From Pseudoalteromonas sp. XMcav2-N (lineage in GTDB: Bacteria; Pseudomonadota; Gammaproteobacteria; Enterobacterales; Alteromonadaceae), in contig NZ_JAMXSF010000021.1 in NCBI RefSeq assembly GCF_024124545.1, positions 49,079 to 113,078 on the forward strand: 64,000 nt of DNA, given 5' to 3'. The notes under the pieces were generated by a model that had not been told where the DNA came from, made no database searches, and saw only the letters and a program-made list of their open reading frames with translations. The translations under genes and the position numbers were made by a program. Positions 1 to 8,989 of the stretch are shown piece by piece (within the stretch, counting starts at the first letter, position 1; each line of letters starts with the position of its first letter).

Positions 1-109
1 CGTGTACTTCACCCTCTTTCAGACTCAGGCTGACCCGATCAACGGCGCGGATAACACCATTGTCTGTGGGGAGTTCTATGGTGAGGTTTTTGATATCAAG
101 TAATTGCAT
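1..109 (-). CDS. sapD: SapD-type peptide ABC transporter ATPase (partial)
   Basis: Only the first 36 codons lie in the window; the gene runs off the left edge. The start reads MQLLDIKNLTIEL, the usual opening of SapD/DppD-type ATPases, and the segment stops before the Walker A motif. The ATG overlaps the sapC stop codon by one base (TAATG), so translation is probably coupled. In this family the ATPase powers import of cationic peptides through SapB-SapC. Assignment to SapD rather than another oligopeptide ATPase rests on its place after sapA-sapB-sapC. Confidence 0.8.
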   Translation of the reverse strand, partial: MQLLDIKNLTIELPTDNGVIRAVDRVSLSLKEGEVH

Positions 110-1002
110 TAGTCTGCCTTTCTCGCCTGCAGTGCGTCGCGTAGCCCGTCACCGACAAGGTTAGTCGCAAGCACGGATAAAAACAACAGCGCGCCGGGTA
201 AGCCTACGGTCCAGGGGGCGAGATAAATCAACCCCAGGTTTTCCGCCAACATTGCTCCCCACTCAGTGGTAGGCGGTTGAGCTCCGAGTTTTAAAAAGCC
301 CAGGGCCGCGATATCCAGAATCGCAGTCGACAGTGCCAAAGTGAAAATAACCACGATATGTTCATAAATATTAGGTAAGACACCACGAATGATTAATTGC
401 CAGCGGCTTGCGCCATCCAGTCTGAAGGCACTGATGTAATCTTTATTAAGTTCTTCAACCACCAGGTTACGAATTGAATGAATATATTGAGGGAGTAGTG
501 CGAAAATAATCGCCCACACGGTGTTAAAGAGACCGGGGCCCAAGATGGCAATAATGATGATGGCCAGCAATAGCGATGGAATGGCCAGAGTGATATCCAG
601 CAGGTGATTGAGCAAGCTAGACTTAAAGCCCTGACTACACCCAGCTAGCGTGCCCAGCACAACGCCTAACAAAGTGGTTAGCAGTGCTGCTACGATGGAC
701 AAGCCAAAGGTATAAGTGGCCCCGCGCATCAGGCGAGATAAGACGTCACGGCCTAAATCATCAGTCCCCAGAATAAAGTTAACATTGCCCTCATCATGCC
801 ACGAAGGGGGGAGCAATAAGGCATCGGCATGCTGCTGATCGATACCATATGGGGCTAACAATGGTGCTAACAGGGCCAACAGTGTCAACGCAATAAATAG
901 CCACAGACCAACCAGTGCCGGGTGGTTTGCTTTAAACTTGCGCCACAGCCGGGATAGCGGAGAGCGGTTAGACTCTTCTGTAAAGAGATTAAACTTTGCC
1001 AT
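109..1002 (-). CDS. sapC: SapC peptide ABC transporter permease
   Basis: A 297-residue inner-membrane permease of the DppC/OppC class. The N-terminus has the short cytoplasmic leader and first transmembrane helix (about residues 28-50) typical of this class, followed by the GTDDLGRDVLSRL signature (about residues 79-91). The EAA loop region near residue 190 (DGASRWQLI) is the contact site for the ATPase. It would pair with SapB to form the channel that imports antimicrobial or other cationic peptides delivered by SapA. Its start overlaps the end of sapB by 14 bases, consistent with one transcript from pspF through sapD. Confidence 0.92.
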   Translation of the reverse strand: MAKFNLFTEESNRSPLSRLWRKFKANHPALVGLWLFIALTLLALLAPLLAPYGIDQQHADALLLPPSWHDEGNVNFILGTDDLGRDVLSRLMRGATYTFGLSIVAALLTTLLGVVLGTLAGCSQGFKSSLLNHLLDITLAIPSLLLAIIIIAILGPGLFNTVWAIIFALLPQYIHSIRNLVVEELNKDYISAFRLDGASRWQLIIRGVLPNIYEHIVVIFTLALSTAILDIAALGFLKLGAQPPTTEWGAMLAENLGLIYLAPWTVGLPGALLFLSVLATNLVGDGLRDALQARKAD

Positions 1003-2023
1003 GGGCCTGGTTCCTGGCTAGCGGGTCAAGGAGGGTGTGGATCACATCTGCCAGCATATTAGCGAAAATAACAAAAAAGGAGACTGCCAGCAGACCGCCC
1101 TGAATAGCCGGATAGTCGCGCTGATAAATACTCTCAATCATCCAGCGACCGATCCCCGGCCAGGAAAAAATGACTTCTGTCACCATGGCCAGCGTGATCA
1201 GCGTACTAAATTGCAGCCCTATCTGTTTTATCACCGGTAGCAATGCATTACGCAGAGCATGATCAAGGATCAACTGCCGACGGTTAAGACCTTTGGCTCT
1301 CGCTGTTTTTATATAGTTTTGTTCCAGTACGGTTAGCATGGAGTCCCGGGTAAAGCGAACGAGCACTGTGGTAGGGTACATAGCTAATACTACCGTCGGT
1401 AGCGTCAGGTGATGCAGTGCATCTGCAAAGGCCTGGCCACCATAAGGGAAGTCATGCAACCAGATATCCAATAAAATAAAATTCGTGACGGGCGGAATTT
1501 CGTAGAGCAGACCGATACGACCCGACATAGGAAACCAGCCAAAACTGAGACAAAAAATCATGATCAGTAACAGTGCCAGCCAGAAGACCGGTATTGAAAA
1601 GCCAAGTAAGGTCAGTGAACTGATCACTTTATCTGGCCACTTGTTGTGATAAGCACTGGCAATCACTCCCGCTGGAATGCCAAGGCACAGTGCGACAATC
1701 AGTGCATAGACACAAAGTTCTATGGTGGCCGGAAACAGCTGTTTTACATGGCCGAATACTTCCTGACCAGAAGATAAAGATAACCCCCAGTCCCCCTGAA
1801 AGAGGCGGATCAGAAAGGCTTGATACTGGACCAGAAGGCTGTCATCGATAAGGTATTTCTGCTGTAAAATTTGTGTCTGGCTGAAGTTTGCATTCAGTTC
1901 ACCACTGAAGTTGGTCAGCAGATCTCCCGGGAACAGATAATTCAGCGCAAAGGTAAATGCGGTGAGTGCAAACAGCATAAATAGCAGCAGGCTGAGGCGA
2001 CGAAATAAAAAATCTGCAAACAT
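989..2023 (-). CDS. sapB: SapB peptide ABC transporter permease
   Basis: A 344-residue permease of the DppB/OppB class. It begins with the classic short cytoplasmic N-terminus MFADFLFRRL followed by a transmembrane helix, a large periplasmic loop (about residues 35-95), and the binding-protein-dependent permease core. The EAA-type loop AKGLNRRQLI lies at about residues 242-251. It partners SapC in the inner membrane. There are only 2 bases between the sapA stop and this start. Length and architecture are normal for the family, and nothing in the sequence suggests damage. Confidence 0.92.
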   Translation of the reverse strand: MFADFLFRRLSLLLFMLFALTAFTFALNYLFPGDLLTNFSGELNANFSQTQILQQKYLIDDSLLVQYQAFLIRLFQGDWGLSLSSGQEVFGHVKQLFPATIELCVYALIVALCLGIPAGVIASAYHNKWPDKVISSLTLLGFSIPVFWLALLLIMIFCLSFGWFPMSGRIGLLYEIPPVTNFILLDIWLHDFPYGGQAFADALHHLTLPTVVLAMYPTTVLVRFTRDSMLTVLEQNYIKTARAKGLNRRQLILDHALRNALLPVIKQIGLQFSTLITLAMVTEVIFSWPGIGRWMIESIYQRDYPAIQGGLLAVSFFVIFANMLADVIHTLLDPLARNQAHGKV

Positions 2024-2025
2024 AA

Positions 2026-3705
2026 TCAGTTTTTCCTCGCGTTAGCCAATGAAATACCACCAAAAGGGCGTAGCTCTATACCCATCACGCTGGTGCTACT
2101 TGCCTGAAAACGCATACCATGAGCGATTGGCACAACAGGTAGCTCCGCAATCAGCATTTGTTGAGCTTGCTGATAAAACTGTTTACGCTGCTGCAGATCT
2201 GTGGTGTCGAGGGCTTGGGTCAGCAATAAGTCAAACTCGGGATTACACCAGTTCGCCGGATTTTTACCGCTAAATGTAGCCGTACAGCTTAATAAGGGAC
2301 TGAAAAAGTTGTCCGGATCCGGGGTATCCGCAGCCCAGCCGAGCAGAACACTGTCATGCTCGTGGCGACCAACTCGTTCCAGGAAGGTGTTCCACTCGTA
2401 TTCAACTATGGTCGCACGGATCCCTATTTCACGCAGGTCGCTCTGAATAAGTTCGGCCATTTTTCGGGCATTCGGGTTATAAATGCGAGAAACCGGCATG
2501 GCCCACAAATCCATTTCAAACCCATCAGGATAGCCTGCTTGCGTCAAAAACTCTCGGGCGCGTTCCGGGTCATAGCTGGGCATGGCCTGAGTCTGGAAGG
2601 CCCAGGATGAGGGAGGTAATATCGATCGTGCCTGGATCCCGTTGCCATAGAATACCGCTTTCATGATTTTTTGAAAGTCGATGCTGTGTGCCAGTGCTTT
2701 GCGGACCAGAACATTATCAAAGGGCGGCTTTTCAGTGTTAAACGCCCAGTAACCGACATTCAGGTTGACAGCTTTATCAACTCGGATGTCTTTGCGCGCG
2801 GCCAGCGTTTCGAGTTGAGTGGCACTGGGGTGGGCGGTGATATCACACTCTTTGGTCAGCATTTTAGCGATACGGCTGGTATTGTTGGTGGTGATGTCAT
2901 ATACCAGCTGATCCATGGCCAGGTCGTGTTTCCAGTAGCCTGAGTGTTTGTGGTAGCGGATCAGATTATCTCGCAGGAACCCCTTATATTTGTAGGGGCC
3001 GGTGCCCACAGGCAAAATATCGAAATCTTGTTTGCGTTCCTGTGCGACCAGCTGCATGGCATACTCATGCGATAGGATAACAGCAAAGTCTGTAGCAATG
3101 TTTGACAAAAAACTACTTTCACTGCTGAACAGTTCAAAACGCACAGTATAGTCATCTACTTTGACTATCTGGCGGATCAGCTGATCCATGCCCACACTTT
3201 GAAAATAGGGGTAGTTTGCATCACCCACAAAATGAAATGGGTTATAAACATCGAACAGGCGACTGAATGAAAACACCACATCATCCGCATTCATGGTACG
3301 AGTGGGGGTAAAATAATCTGTGCTGTGAAAGGTCACATCCTTGCGCAGTGCAAAAGTGACTTGCTTGCCATCTTCACTAATTTCCCAGCTGGTTGCCAGC
3401 TCAGGGCGAAACTCAGCGGTAAGGGGATCAATACTAATCAGCGTGTTATATAGTTGGTTAGCGATAATATCTATGGTCGAGCCGGTGGTGGTCACTTGCG
3501 GATTAAATGACACCGGGTTGGCTTCGGCGCAGTATACGATACCCTGGATTTTGCGTTGGGCCTGAGCAGTGTTGTCACTGCAACCACTGAGCAGTGTACC
3601 TAACAGAACGGTGATCGGTAATAGCCAGTGTTTAGCTAGATATCGACGCTGGTGCCGGACGCAAGGCGTCTGGCGAGGTGGTTTATCGGTTGCTCTGTTA
3701 GCCAC
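2026..3705 (-). CDS. sapA: SapA peptide-binding lipoprotein
   Basis: A 559-residue extracytoplasmic solute-binding protein of family 5 (SBP_bac_5). A basic leader and hydrophobic stretch end in the lipobox LLSGC at about residues 38-42, so the mature protein should be lipid-anchored. Family features visible include the early PVSFNPQ segment, the LATSWEIS strand and the WAADTPDPDNFF segment near residue 460. It would capture peptides and hand them to SapB-SapC. It starts 2 bases after the pspF stop, so a stress regulator and a peptide importer appear to share one mRNA. The true peptide substrate cannot be read from sequence. Confidence 0.9.
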   Translation of the reverse strand: MANRATDKPPRQTPCVRHQRRYLAKHWLLPITVLLGTLLSGCSDNTAQAQRKIQGIVYCAEANPVSFNPQVTTTGSTIDIIANQLYNTLISIDPLTAEFRPELATSWEISEDGKQVTFALRKDVTFHSTDYFTPTRTMNADDVVFSFSRLFDVYNPFHFVGDANYPYFQSVGMDQLIRQIVKVDDYTVRFELFSSESSFLSNIATDFAVILSHEYAMQLVAQERKQDFDILPVGTGPYKYKGFLRDNLIRYHKHSGYWKHDLAMDQLVYDITTNNTSRIAKMLTKECDITAHPSATQLETLAARKDIRVDKAVNLNVGYWAFNTEKPPFDNVLVRKALAHSIDFQKIMKAVFYGNGIQARSILPPSSWAFQTQAMPSYDPERAREFLTQAGYPDGFEMDLWAMPVSRIYNPNARKMAELIQSDLREIGIRATIVEYEWNTFLERVGRHEHDSVLLGWAADTPDPDNFFSPLLSCTATFSGKNPANWCNPEFDLLLTQALDTTDLQQRKQFYQQAQQMLIAELPVVPIAHGMRFQASSTSVMGIELRPFGGISLANARKN

Positions 3706-3707
3706 GG

Positions 3708-4772
3708 CTAAGCCTCTTGTTGCGAGTCCAGTAGGTTGTACTTCTTCAGATAACCACGCAGCTGATGATAGGTCAGCCCCAGATTCTGAGCGGTTTTTTT
3801 CTGGTTAAACTGGCTATGCTCCAGCGCATTGCGCAGCAGATCGATTTCAAATTCATTGGAGAGCGATTTGAGATCGCACGGGAATGAGGAAACAGATGGT
3901 TTGGTCTGCGGCGTGTCTGACATGAGCACGGGGGCGGCAGTCGTCTGAGCCGGAATATCAGCGGCTTTTTTAATTCTTTGAGTGGGCCTGTAGGGACTGG
4001 CAAACGGGTCGAATACAATCTGGTGTACGGCCAATTGTTCGCTGCCGTGACGATACAAACTACGCTCTACCACATTCTTAAGTTCACGAATGTTGCCCGG
4101 CCAGGCATAGTCGAGCAGCATTTCAGTGGCGCTACGGGTAAAACCACTGAATAAAGACCAGCCTAAATCGCGAGCCATGTTAATCGCAAAATGTTCAGCT
4201 AATAGCAGGATGTCTTCTTTACGCTCACGCAGTGGCGGTAATGTAATAACGTCAAAGGCTAATCGGTCGAGCAAGTCGTGGCGAAACTCGCCATTATCCG
4301 CGAGGGTTGGTAAGTCTTCGTTAGTCGCGCAGACAAGTCGGGTATCGACTTTGACCGTTTGCTTACCGCCAACCCGTTCAAATTCGCCATATTCTATGAC
4401 CCGCAGGAGTTTTTCCTGCACCATGGCTGAGGTATTGGCTAGCTCATCAAGAAACAGTGTGCCACCGTTGGCGCGCTCAAAGCGGCCTTCGTGTCGTTTA
4501 CTGGCGCCGGTGAAAGCACCACTTTCGTGACCAAACAGCTCGCTTTCCAACAGGTTTTCGTTCAATGCCGCGCAGTTGAGTTTGACATAGTTCTGATCCC
4601 ATCGTTCGGATAAGTAGTGTAACCGAGCTGCAATGAGCTCTTTACCTGTTCCACGCTCACCGATGATCAGTACCGGCTTTTCCAACGGAGCAAGCTGAGA
4701 CACCTGATCCAATACAGCAAGGAAACTATCCGACTGGCCGAGCAAATTATCCTGTTGGCGAAACTGACTCAT
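3708..4772 (-). CDS. pspF: PspF, sigma54 enhancer-binding activator of psp
   Basis: A 354-residue bacterial enhancer-binding protein without an N-terminal receiver domain, as expected for PspF. The AAA+ domain (about residues 8-240) shows Walker A GERGTGKE, the sigma54-contacting GAFTGA loop, and Walker B GGTLFLDE. A Fis-type helix-turn-helix closes the protein (about residues 315-350). In enterobacteria PspA inhibits PspF until envelope stress titrates PspA away. The gene is divergent from pspA across a 181-base AT-rich spacer that carries the sigma54 promoter, and it heads the sap genes on the minus strand. Confidence 0.93.
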   Translation of the reverse strand: MSQFRQQDNLLGQSDSFLAVLDQVSQLAPLEKPVLIIGERGTGKELIAARLHYLSERWDQNYVKLNCAALNENLLESELFGHESGAFTGASKRHEGRFERANGGTLFLDELANTSAMVQEKLLRVIEYGEFERVGGKQTVKVDTRLVCATNEDLPTLADNGEFRHDLLDRLAFDVITLPPLRERKEDILLLAEHFAINMARDLGWSLFSGFTRSATEMLLDYAWPGNIRELKNVVERSLYRHGSEQLAVHQIVFDPFASPYRPTQRIKKAADIPAQTTAAPVLMSDTPQTKPSVSSFPCDLKSLSNEFEIDLLRNALEHSQFNQKKTAQNLGLTYHQLRGYLKKYNLLDSQQEA

Positions 4773-4890
4773 ATTGCCTAACTCTTAGTATTTTTGACTA
4801 ACATCTAGTGTATTTTAAAAAACAGTGAAGCGAAAGTGTTTTTCTATTATTATAACTTGTTGATTCTAATAAGCTAATTTTATTGAAAAG

Positions 4891-4907
4891 TTGGCAAGCT
4901 AATTGAT
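4891..4907 (+). promoter_or_regulatory. sigma54 (-24/-12) promoter of pspA
   Basis: The bases TTGGCAAG, four spacer bases, then TTGAT match the -24/-12 layout used by sigma54. The non-standard -12 (TTGAT rather than TTGCA) resembles the E. coli psp promoter, which also departs from consensus at that place. It lies about 47 bases before the pspA ATG and directly downstream of AT-rich DNA where PspF and IHF would bind. This is read from sequence; no start site has been mapped. Confidence 0.75.
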
Positions 4908-4953
4908 ACATCTAATCAGCAAACTAAATTACTAACCAAAGAGGTAATAGATT

Positions 4954-5613
4954 ATGGGAATCTTTTCACGTTTTGCTGATATTGTTAATTCTAATATCAA
5001 TGCGATTCTGGATAAAGCGGAAGATCCAGAAAAAATGGTCCGATTGATTATTCAGGAAATGGAAGACACCTTGGTTGAAGTGCGTTCGACGTCAGCCAAA
5101 ACGCTGGCAGAGAAAAAGGAGCTGGAGCGTCGTGTTGAGCAGTTACGCTCTCAGGCGGATGACTGGCAACAAAAAGCCGAACTGGCGCTGACCAAAGACC
5201 GTGAAGATCTGGCTCGTGCGGCCTTGCTGGAAAAGCAAAAAGCCACCGATGCGGCAGACAGCGTGACACAGGAACTGGCACATGTTGAGTCGCACATCGA
5301 GAAGCTGCAGCAGGAAGTGACCACGTTGCAGGAAAAACTGGCCGATGCCAAAGCGCGGCAAAAAGCCATTGTATTGCGTCAGCGTTCAGCTGAGTCTCGC
5401 CTGGATGTCAAAAAGGCACTGGATAGCAGTAAAGTCGAAGATGCCCTGAATCGCTTTGAGCGCTATGAGAGCAAAATCGACGGACTGGAGTCTCAGGTTG
5501 AGTCTTACGACTTGGGCAAAAAGTCACTGGCAGATGAAATTGCCGATCTGCAAAAGAATGAGAAAGTAGACGACGAGCTTGCGGCACTGAAGAAAAAATT
5601 GGCCGACAAGTGA
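4954..5613 (+). CDS. pspA: Phage shock protein A
   Basis: A 219-residue PspA/IM30 family protein, almost entirely coiled coil, starting MGIFSRFADIVN with the amphipathic membrane-binding helix. The segment AEDPEKMVRLIIQEMED is the family hallmark. It binds stressed inner membrane as higher-order oligomers and restrains PspF in the resting state. The length is close to E. coli PspA (222 aa). GAGGT about 10 bases before the ATG is a good ribosome binding site. It is followed after 75 bases, with a stem-loop in between, by pspB and pspC. Confidence 0.96.
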   Translation: MGIFSRFADIVNSNINAILDKAEDPEKMVRLIIQEMEDTLVEVRSTSAKTLAEKKELERRVEQLRSQADDWQQKAELALTKDREDLARAALLEKQKATDAADSVTQELAHVESHIEKLQQEVTTLQEKLADAKARQKAIVLRQRSAESRLDVKKALDSSKVEDALNRFERYESKIDGLESQVESYDLGKKSLADEIADLQKNEKVDDELAALKKKLADK

Positions 5614-5620
5614 ATTTGAC

Positions 5621-5645
5621 TGCACCTGCTGTTAAGGTAGGTGCA
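5621..5645 (+). other. Stem-loop between pspA and pspB
   Basis: TGCACCT and AGGTGCA form a perfect 7-bp stem around an 11-base loop in the pspA-pspB gap. There is no T-tail, so it is unlikely to be a full terminator. It may protect the upstream pspA mRNA or reduce read-through so that PspA is made in excess of PspB and PspC. The role is an inference. Confidence 0.45.
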
Positions 5646-5688
5646 ATAATGAAAAGAACAACGTGCCCAGGTTAGACAGGAGAGGAAT

Positions 5689-5922
5689 ATGTTTGATGCA
5701 GAGATTTTAGTCGCCCCGATCATCATCTTTATGATTGTAGTGGCACCGCTATGGTTGATCCTGCACTATCGCAGCAAAAAGCAGGTCAGTCAGGGGCTGA
5801 GCGAACACGAGCACCGCCAGCTGGTCGAGTTGGCGCATAAAGCAGAGAAAATGGCGCAACGCGTTGAAACGTTGGAGGCCCTGCTTGATCAAGAGTCACC
5901 AGAATGGAGACGCAAAGTATGA
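5689..5922 (+). CDS. pspB: Phage shock protein B
   Basis: A 77-residue single-span inner-membrane protein. The hydrophobic helix occupies about residues 8-26 (IIIFMIVVAPLWLILHY) and is followed by a charged coiled-coil tail ending PEWRRKV. This matches PspB, which with PspC senses envelope stress and recruits PspA to the membrane. Its TGA stop overlaps the pspC start (ATGA), implying translational coupling and near-equal amounts of the two proteins. Confidence 0.93.
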   Translation: MFDAEILVAPIIIFMIVVAPLWLILHYRSKKQVSQGLSEHEHRQLVELAHKAEKMAQRVETLEALLDQESPEWRRKV

Positions 5923-6335
5923 GTAAACGTAGACGAGAATTATACCGTGACCCAAAAAGGGGCAAGTTAGCCGGAGTGTGTGCGGGGTTGAGCGACTACT
6001 TTGATATGGAGTTATGGCTGGTCAGGATCCTGTTTGTAACTGCGGTGCTGTTATCCGGTGGTCCACTGTTTATTGTAGTCTATATCGCCTGTTGGTTCAT
6101 TCTGGATAAAAAAGCAGAGACAGCTCAGACGCCAGGCGCAGACAGTAACTACTCTAGCAAAGACGAAGATCCGGTGTCGGTAAAGTTTAAAGTTTGGCAA
6201 AAAGGCGAGCCGCCACGCCAGGCGCTGTTTGACCTGAAAGAGCGTTTAACGCGCCTCGATGGTCGTATCCAGCACATGGAAACGTATGTGACGTCGAGCG
6301 AGTACACGGTAAAACGCGAAATCAATAAACTATAG
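5919..6335 (+). CDS. pspC: Phage shock protein C
   Basis: A 138-residue PspC-domain membrane protein. The core family pattern is present: RDPKRGKLAGVCAGL then SDYFDMELWLVRILF, leading into transmembrane segments to about residue 72. The C-terminal half is a soluble region with a coiled-coil end. I chose the ATG at 5919, which overlaps the pspB stop and has GGAG 9 bases upstream, over an in-frame ATG at 5904. PspC works with PspB as the stress sensor that relieves PspA inhibition of PspF. Confidence 0.93.
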   Translation: MSKRRRELYRDPKRGKLAGVCAGLSDYFDMELWLVRILFVTAVLLSGGPLFIVVYIACWFILDKKAETAQTPGADSNYSSKDEDPVSVKFKVWQKGEPPRQALFDLKERLTRLDGRIQHMETYVTSSEYTVKREINKL

Positions 6336-6349
6336 TAACTGACAGATTC

Positions 6350-6393
6350 GCAAAGGGGCGCTGCCCGGGCGTCGGCAGCCCAGCCACCTTTGC
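6350..6393 (+). other. Long stem-loop between pspC and ycjX
   Basis: GCAAAGG pairs with CCTTTGC at the base, and GCTGCC pairs with GGCAGC at the top, giving a two-part hairpin filling most of the pspC-ycjX gap. No run of T follows. It could be an mRNA processing or stability element separating the psp genes from ycjXF. Function is inferred only. Confidence 0.45.
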
Positions 6394-6419
6394 TAACAGA
6401 AGAAGGAATGTGTGCCTTT

Positions 6420-7826
6420 ATGAGTGTATCGGGCCTGACTGCCAGAGCGCTGCAAAAATTACAGCAAACTACCCACAAAACCCTTACCCGAAGCCTGGAC
6501 AGACATGTCAAACTGGCTGTAACTGGTTTCAGTGGTAGCGGTAAAACCGCTTTCATCACGGCTTTGGTAAAACACCTAACCACTCAGGCTACGGCACAAA
6601 ACCTGCCCTTTTTGGAGGTGGTGCGAGAACAGCGCCTGATAGCCTGCAAACAGGTGCCACAAAGTGCGCTGGATATTCCCAGCTTTGAATACCACAATGC
6701 GGTAAGTCATTTATTAGCTGATCCTCCCGGCTGGCCGCCCTCAACGCAGCGGATCAATACACTCACACTGGCATTGAAATTTCGATCCGCGAAGGGCGTC
6801 AGGCAGCATCTGAGCGAAACCCACACCGTCTATCTTGAACTGATTGATTATCCGGGTGAGTGGTTGATGGATTTGCCTATGCTCAATCAAAGTTTTGCTC
6901 AGTGGAGCGAACAACAGCTCAGGAGACTGGCTCAACCTGATTACGCGCAGGTAAGCGCGCCTTTTTTACAGCAACTGACTCAGTTTGATGCGCACGCAAC
7001 AGTCAACGAAAGCGAATTGACGGCAATGGCCAGTGTCTACGCGGATGTTTTAAAACAGCTCAAGGCTCAGACTCGGCTGGCGCAGTTGCAGCCCGGGCGT
7101 ATGCTGATCCCCGGAGAGCTCGATGGTGCGCCTATTTTACAGTTTTTCCCATTAACCGTGCCAGATAATACTGTGGAGCAGACTCAGTATCATCACCTTG
7201 AACAGCGCTTTGAGGCGTATAAAAAGCAAGTGATCACGCCTTTTTATCGTGAGCACTTTTGCCGCTTTGACCGCCAGTTGGTACTGGTGGACTTGCTCAG
7301 TGCACTTAACGATGGGCATACCACGTTGACGGAAACGCAAAGTGCATTGAGTGATACGCTGGCAATGTTTCGTCATGGTAAAAGTGGGATCTTGTCACGG
7401 CTATTTCGTCCCAGCATAGATAAAGTGTTGTTTGCAGCGAATAAATGCGACAGCGTGGCGCTGGCCGACCAGGATAAGCTGACGCGCCTATTGCATTCAT
7501 TGCTTTTACCCAATGAAAACGAATTGAAATTTTCAGGCGTGGAAATCGATACTATGGCAATTTCGTCGGTGAAAAGCACGCAGCCGAAGCAGGTGATTGA
7601 GCAGGGGAAAACTTTATCCTGTGTTTATGGTAAGCCGGTCGATGAATCTAAGTATATCAGCTACTTACCTCCGATCCCGCCAGAACATCTGCCCGGTGCA
7701 CAACAATGGCCCAAACAGGGATATGAATTTTTGTCCTTTGAGCCTTATCCGGCCTACCAGGGACAAATTGAGCATATCCGCCTCGATCATGTATTACAGT
7801 TTTTATTGGGAGATAAACTTCAATGA
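6420..7826 (+). CDS. ycjX: YcjX-family (DUF463) P-loop protein
   Basis: A 468-residue protein of the YcjX/DUF463 family. The Walker A motif GFSGSGKTAF lies near residue 39, with the conserved LIDYPGEWLMDLP segment near residue 150. YcjX proteins are dynamin-like/Ras-like nucleotide-binding proteins of the PspF regulon; their cellular role is poorly known. The start was set at the ATG at 6420, aligning with the E. coli N-terminus, and in-frame ATGs at 6390 and 6408 are alternatives. It overlaps ycjF by 4 bases, so the pair is cotranslated as in other gammaproteobacteria. Confidence 0.88.
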   Translation: MSVSGLTARALQKLQQTTHKTLTRSLDRHVKLAVTGFSGSGKTAFITALVKHLTTQATAQNLPFLEVVREQRLIACKQVPQSALDIPSFEYHNAVSHLLADPPGWPPSTQRINTLTLALKFRSAKGVRQHLSETHTVYLELIDYPGEWLMDLPMLNQSFAQWSEQQLRRLAQPDYAQVSAPFLQQLTQFDAHATVNESELTAMASVYADVLKQLKAQTRLAQLQPGRMLIPGELDGAPILQFFPLTVPDNTVEQTQYHHLEQRFEAYKKQVITPFYREHFCRFDRQLVLVDLLSALNDGHTTLTETQSALSDTLAMFRHGKSGILSRLFRPSIDKVLFAANKCDSVALADQDKLTRLLHSLLLPNENELKFSGVEIDTMAISSVKSTQPKQVIEQGKTLSCVYGKPVDESKYISYLPPIPPEHLPGAQQWPKQGYEFLSFEPYPAYQGQIEHIRLDHVLQFLLGDKLQ

Positions 7827-8899
7827 GTGAGCCAGCCCAGTCATATCGCGGACGACGAGTTCAGGTTGAAGCGGATCCCGAGGCTCCCCAGTCAACGACA
7901 GCACCTGAAGCCGAACAACAGGCCCGACGCGTCGAACAAAACCCTGAGCAGGAGAGTGTAAGTACTTCATCTGCGCCCGATCAAAGCTTTGATACTCAGT
8001 TGCCGTTACTTTCTATAGAGCCTGTTACACAACCGGCCCGATCTGGATTGACCTGGCGCAAACTGTTGCTGCTGGGGTTGGCTGTTCTGATCCCGGTAGA
8101 AATGACCCTGACCCTGCTGGATGCGCTAAACCGCAGCTGGGTTTTGGCCGCACTATATGGGTTTGTGATTGTGAGTGCACTGGCCGTGCTTTGTAAGTTC
8201 GGCTGGTCTGAAGTCCGCGCCTTTGGCAGGTTAAAAAAGCTCGAGCAGCAACGCGTCAGGGCACAAAGGTTGTTGAGCAGCAACCAAATTGGAGAGGCAC
8301 AAACCTGGTTAAAGCCACTTCTGAAGCAACACGACCAGCAGCAGGTCAGCCAGTTTATGGCGACCATACAACCTCATTTTACTGATAGGGAAGTACTGGC
8401 ACTGTACGACAAAACCTTACTCCAGGATGTAGATGAGCGCGCCCGAGCGCTCATTGCTCAGTTTGCCAGTACGTCAGCCTTGATGGTGGCGATCAGCCCC
8501 ATGGCCATCACCGATATGCTGGCTGTGTTGTGGAGAGGCGTTGTTTTGATAGAAAAGATCAGCCAGTTGTACGGAATTAAACTGGGTTATCGCAGCCGCA
8601 TTGAACTGTACCGTTTGCTGCTCAAGCAGATCGTTTTTGTCGGGGCCAGTGAGTTACTGAGCGATCTGGCGGCTACCAGCCTGGGTGCAGAATTACTGGG
8701 TAAACTGTCGGCGCGTTCTGCACAGGGGCTCAGCGCAGGTGTTTTCACCGCTCGACTGGGATACAAAGCCATGGCCTTATGTCGACCTATTCCCGCCAGT
8801 GCGCCTGCTTCTGGCTACTTATCACAGACGGCACGTAAACTGGCGAACCTGTTAATCCGTCAGTCTACTGACAGGTCCGATGAGAAAGCCAGAAAGTAG
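7823..8899 (+). CDS. ycjF: YcjF-family (TIGR01620/DUF697) membrane protein
   Basis: A 358-residue inner-membrane protein. A long charged, Pro/Gln-rich N-terminus (about residues 1-80) leads to two transmembrane helices (about residues 84-103 and 111-130). A helical DUF697-type domain follows, with a hydrophobic stretch near residues 215-240. It is the constant neighbour of ycjX, and the ATGA overlap implies a functional pair in the psp envelope-stress regulon. The molecular activity is not established for the family. Confidence 0.85.
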   Translation: MSEPAQSYRGRRVQVEADPEAPQSTTAPEAEQQARRVEQNPEQESVSTSSAPDQSFDTQLPLLSIEPVTQPARSGLTWRKLLLLGLAVLIPVEMTLTLLDALNRSWVLAALYGFVIVSALAVLCKFGWSEVRAFGRLKKLEQQRVRAQRLLSSNQIGEAQTWLKPLLKQHDQQQVSQFMATIQPHFTDREVLALYDKTLLQDVDERARALIAQFASTSALMVAISPMAITDMLAVLWRGVVLIEKISQLYGIKLGYRSRIELYRLLLKQIVFVGASELLSDLAATSLGAELLGKLSARSAQGLSAGVFTARLGYKAMALCRPIPASAPASGYLSQTARKLANLLIRQSTDRSDEKARK

Positions 8900-8989
8900 C
8901 GTGTAAATACTTACTTTTTTTTTTGCTCCCGAAGAGTCTGAGTTTTGACTTAAACCCTTCTTCCGTTTGACAACTTATGTGTACACCCG

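Noticed and set aside
4126..4530. A 134-codon plus-strand frame opposite pspF
   Set aside because: Antisense to the AAA+ domain, with Ser/Arg-rich low-complexity translation and no ribosome site.
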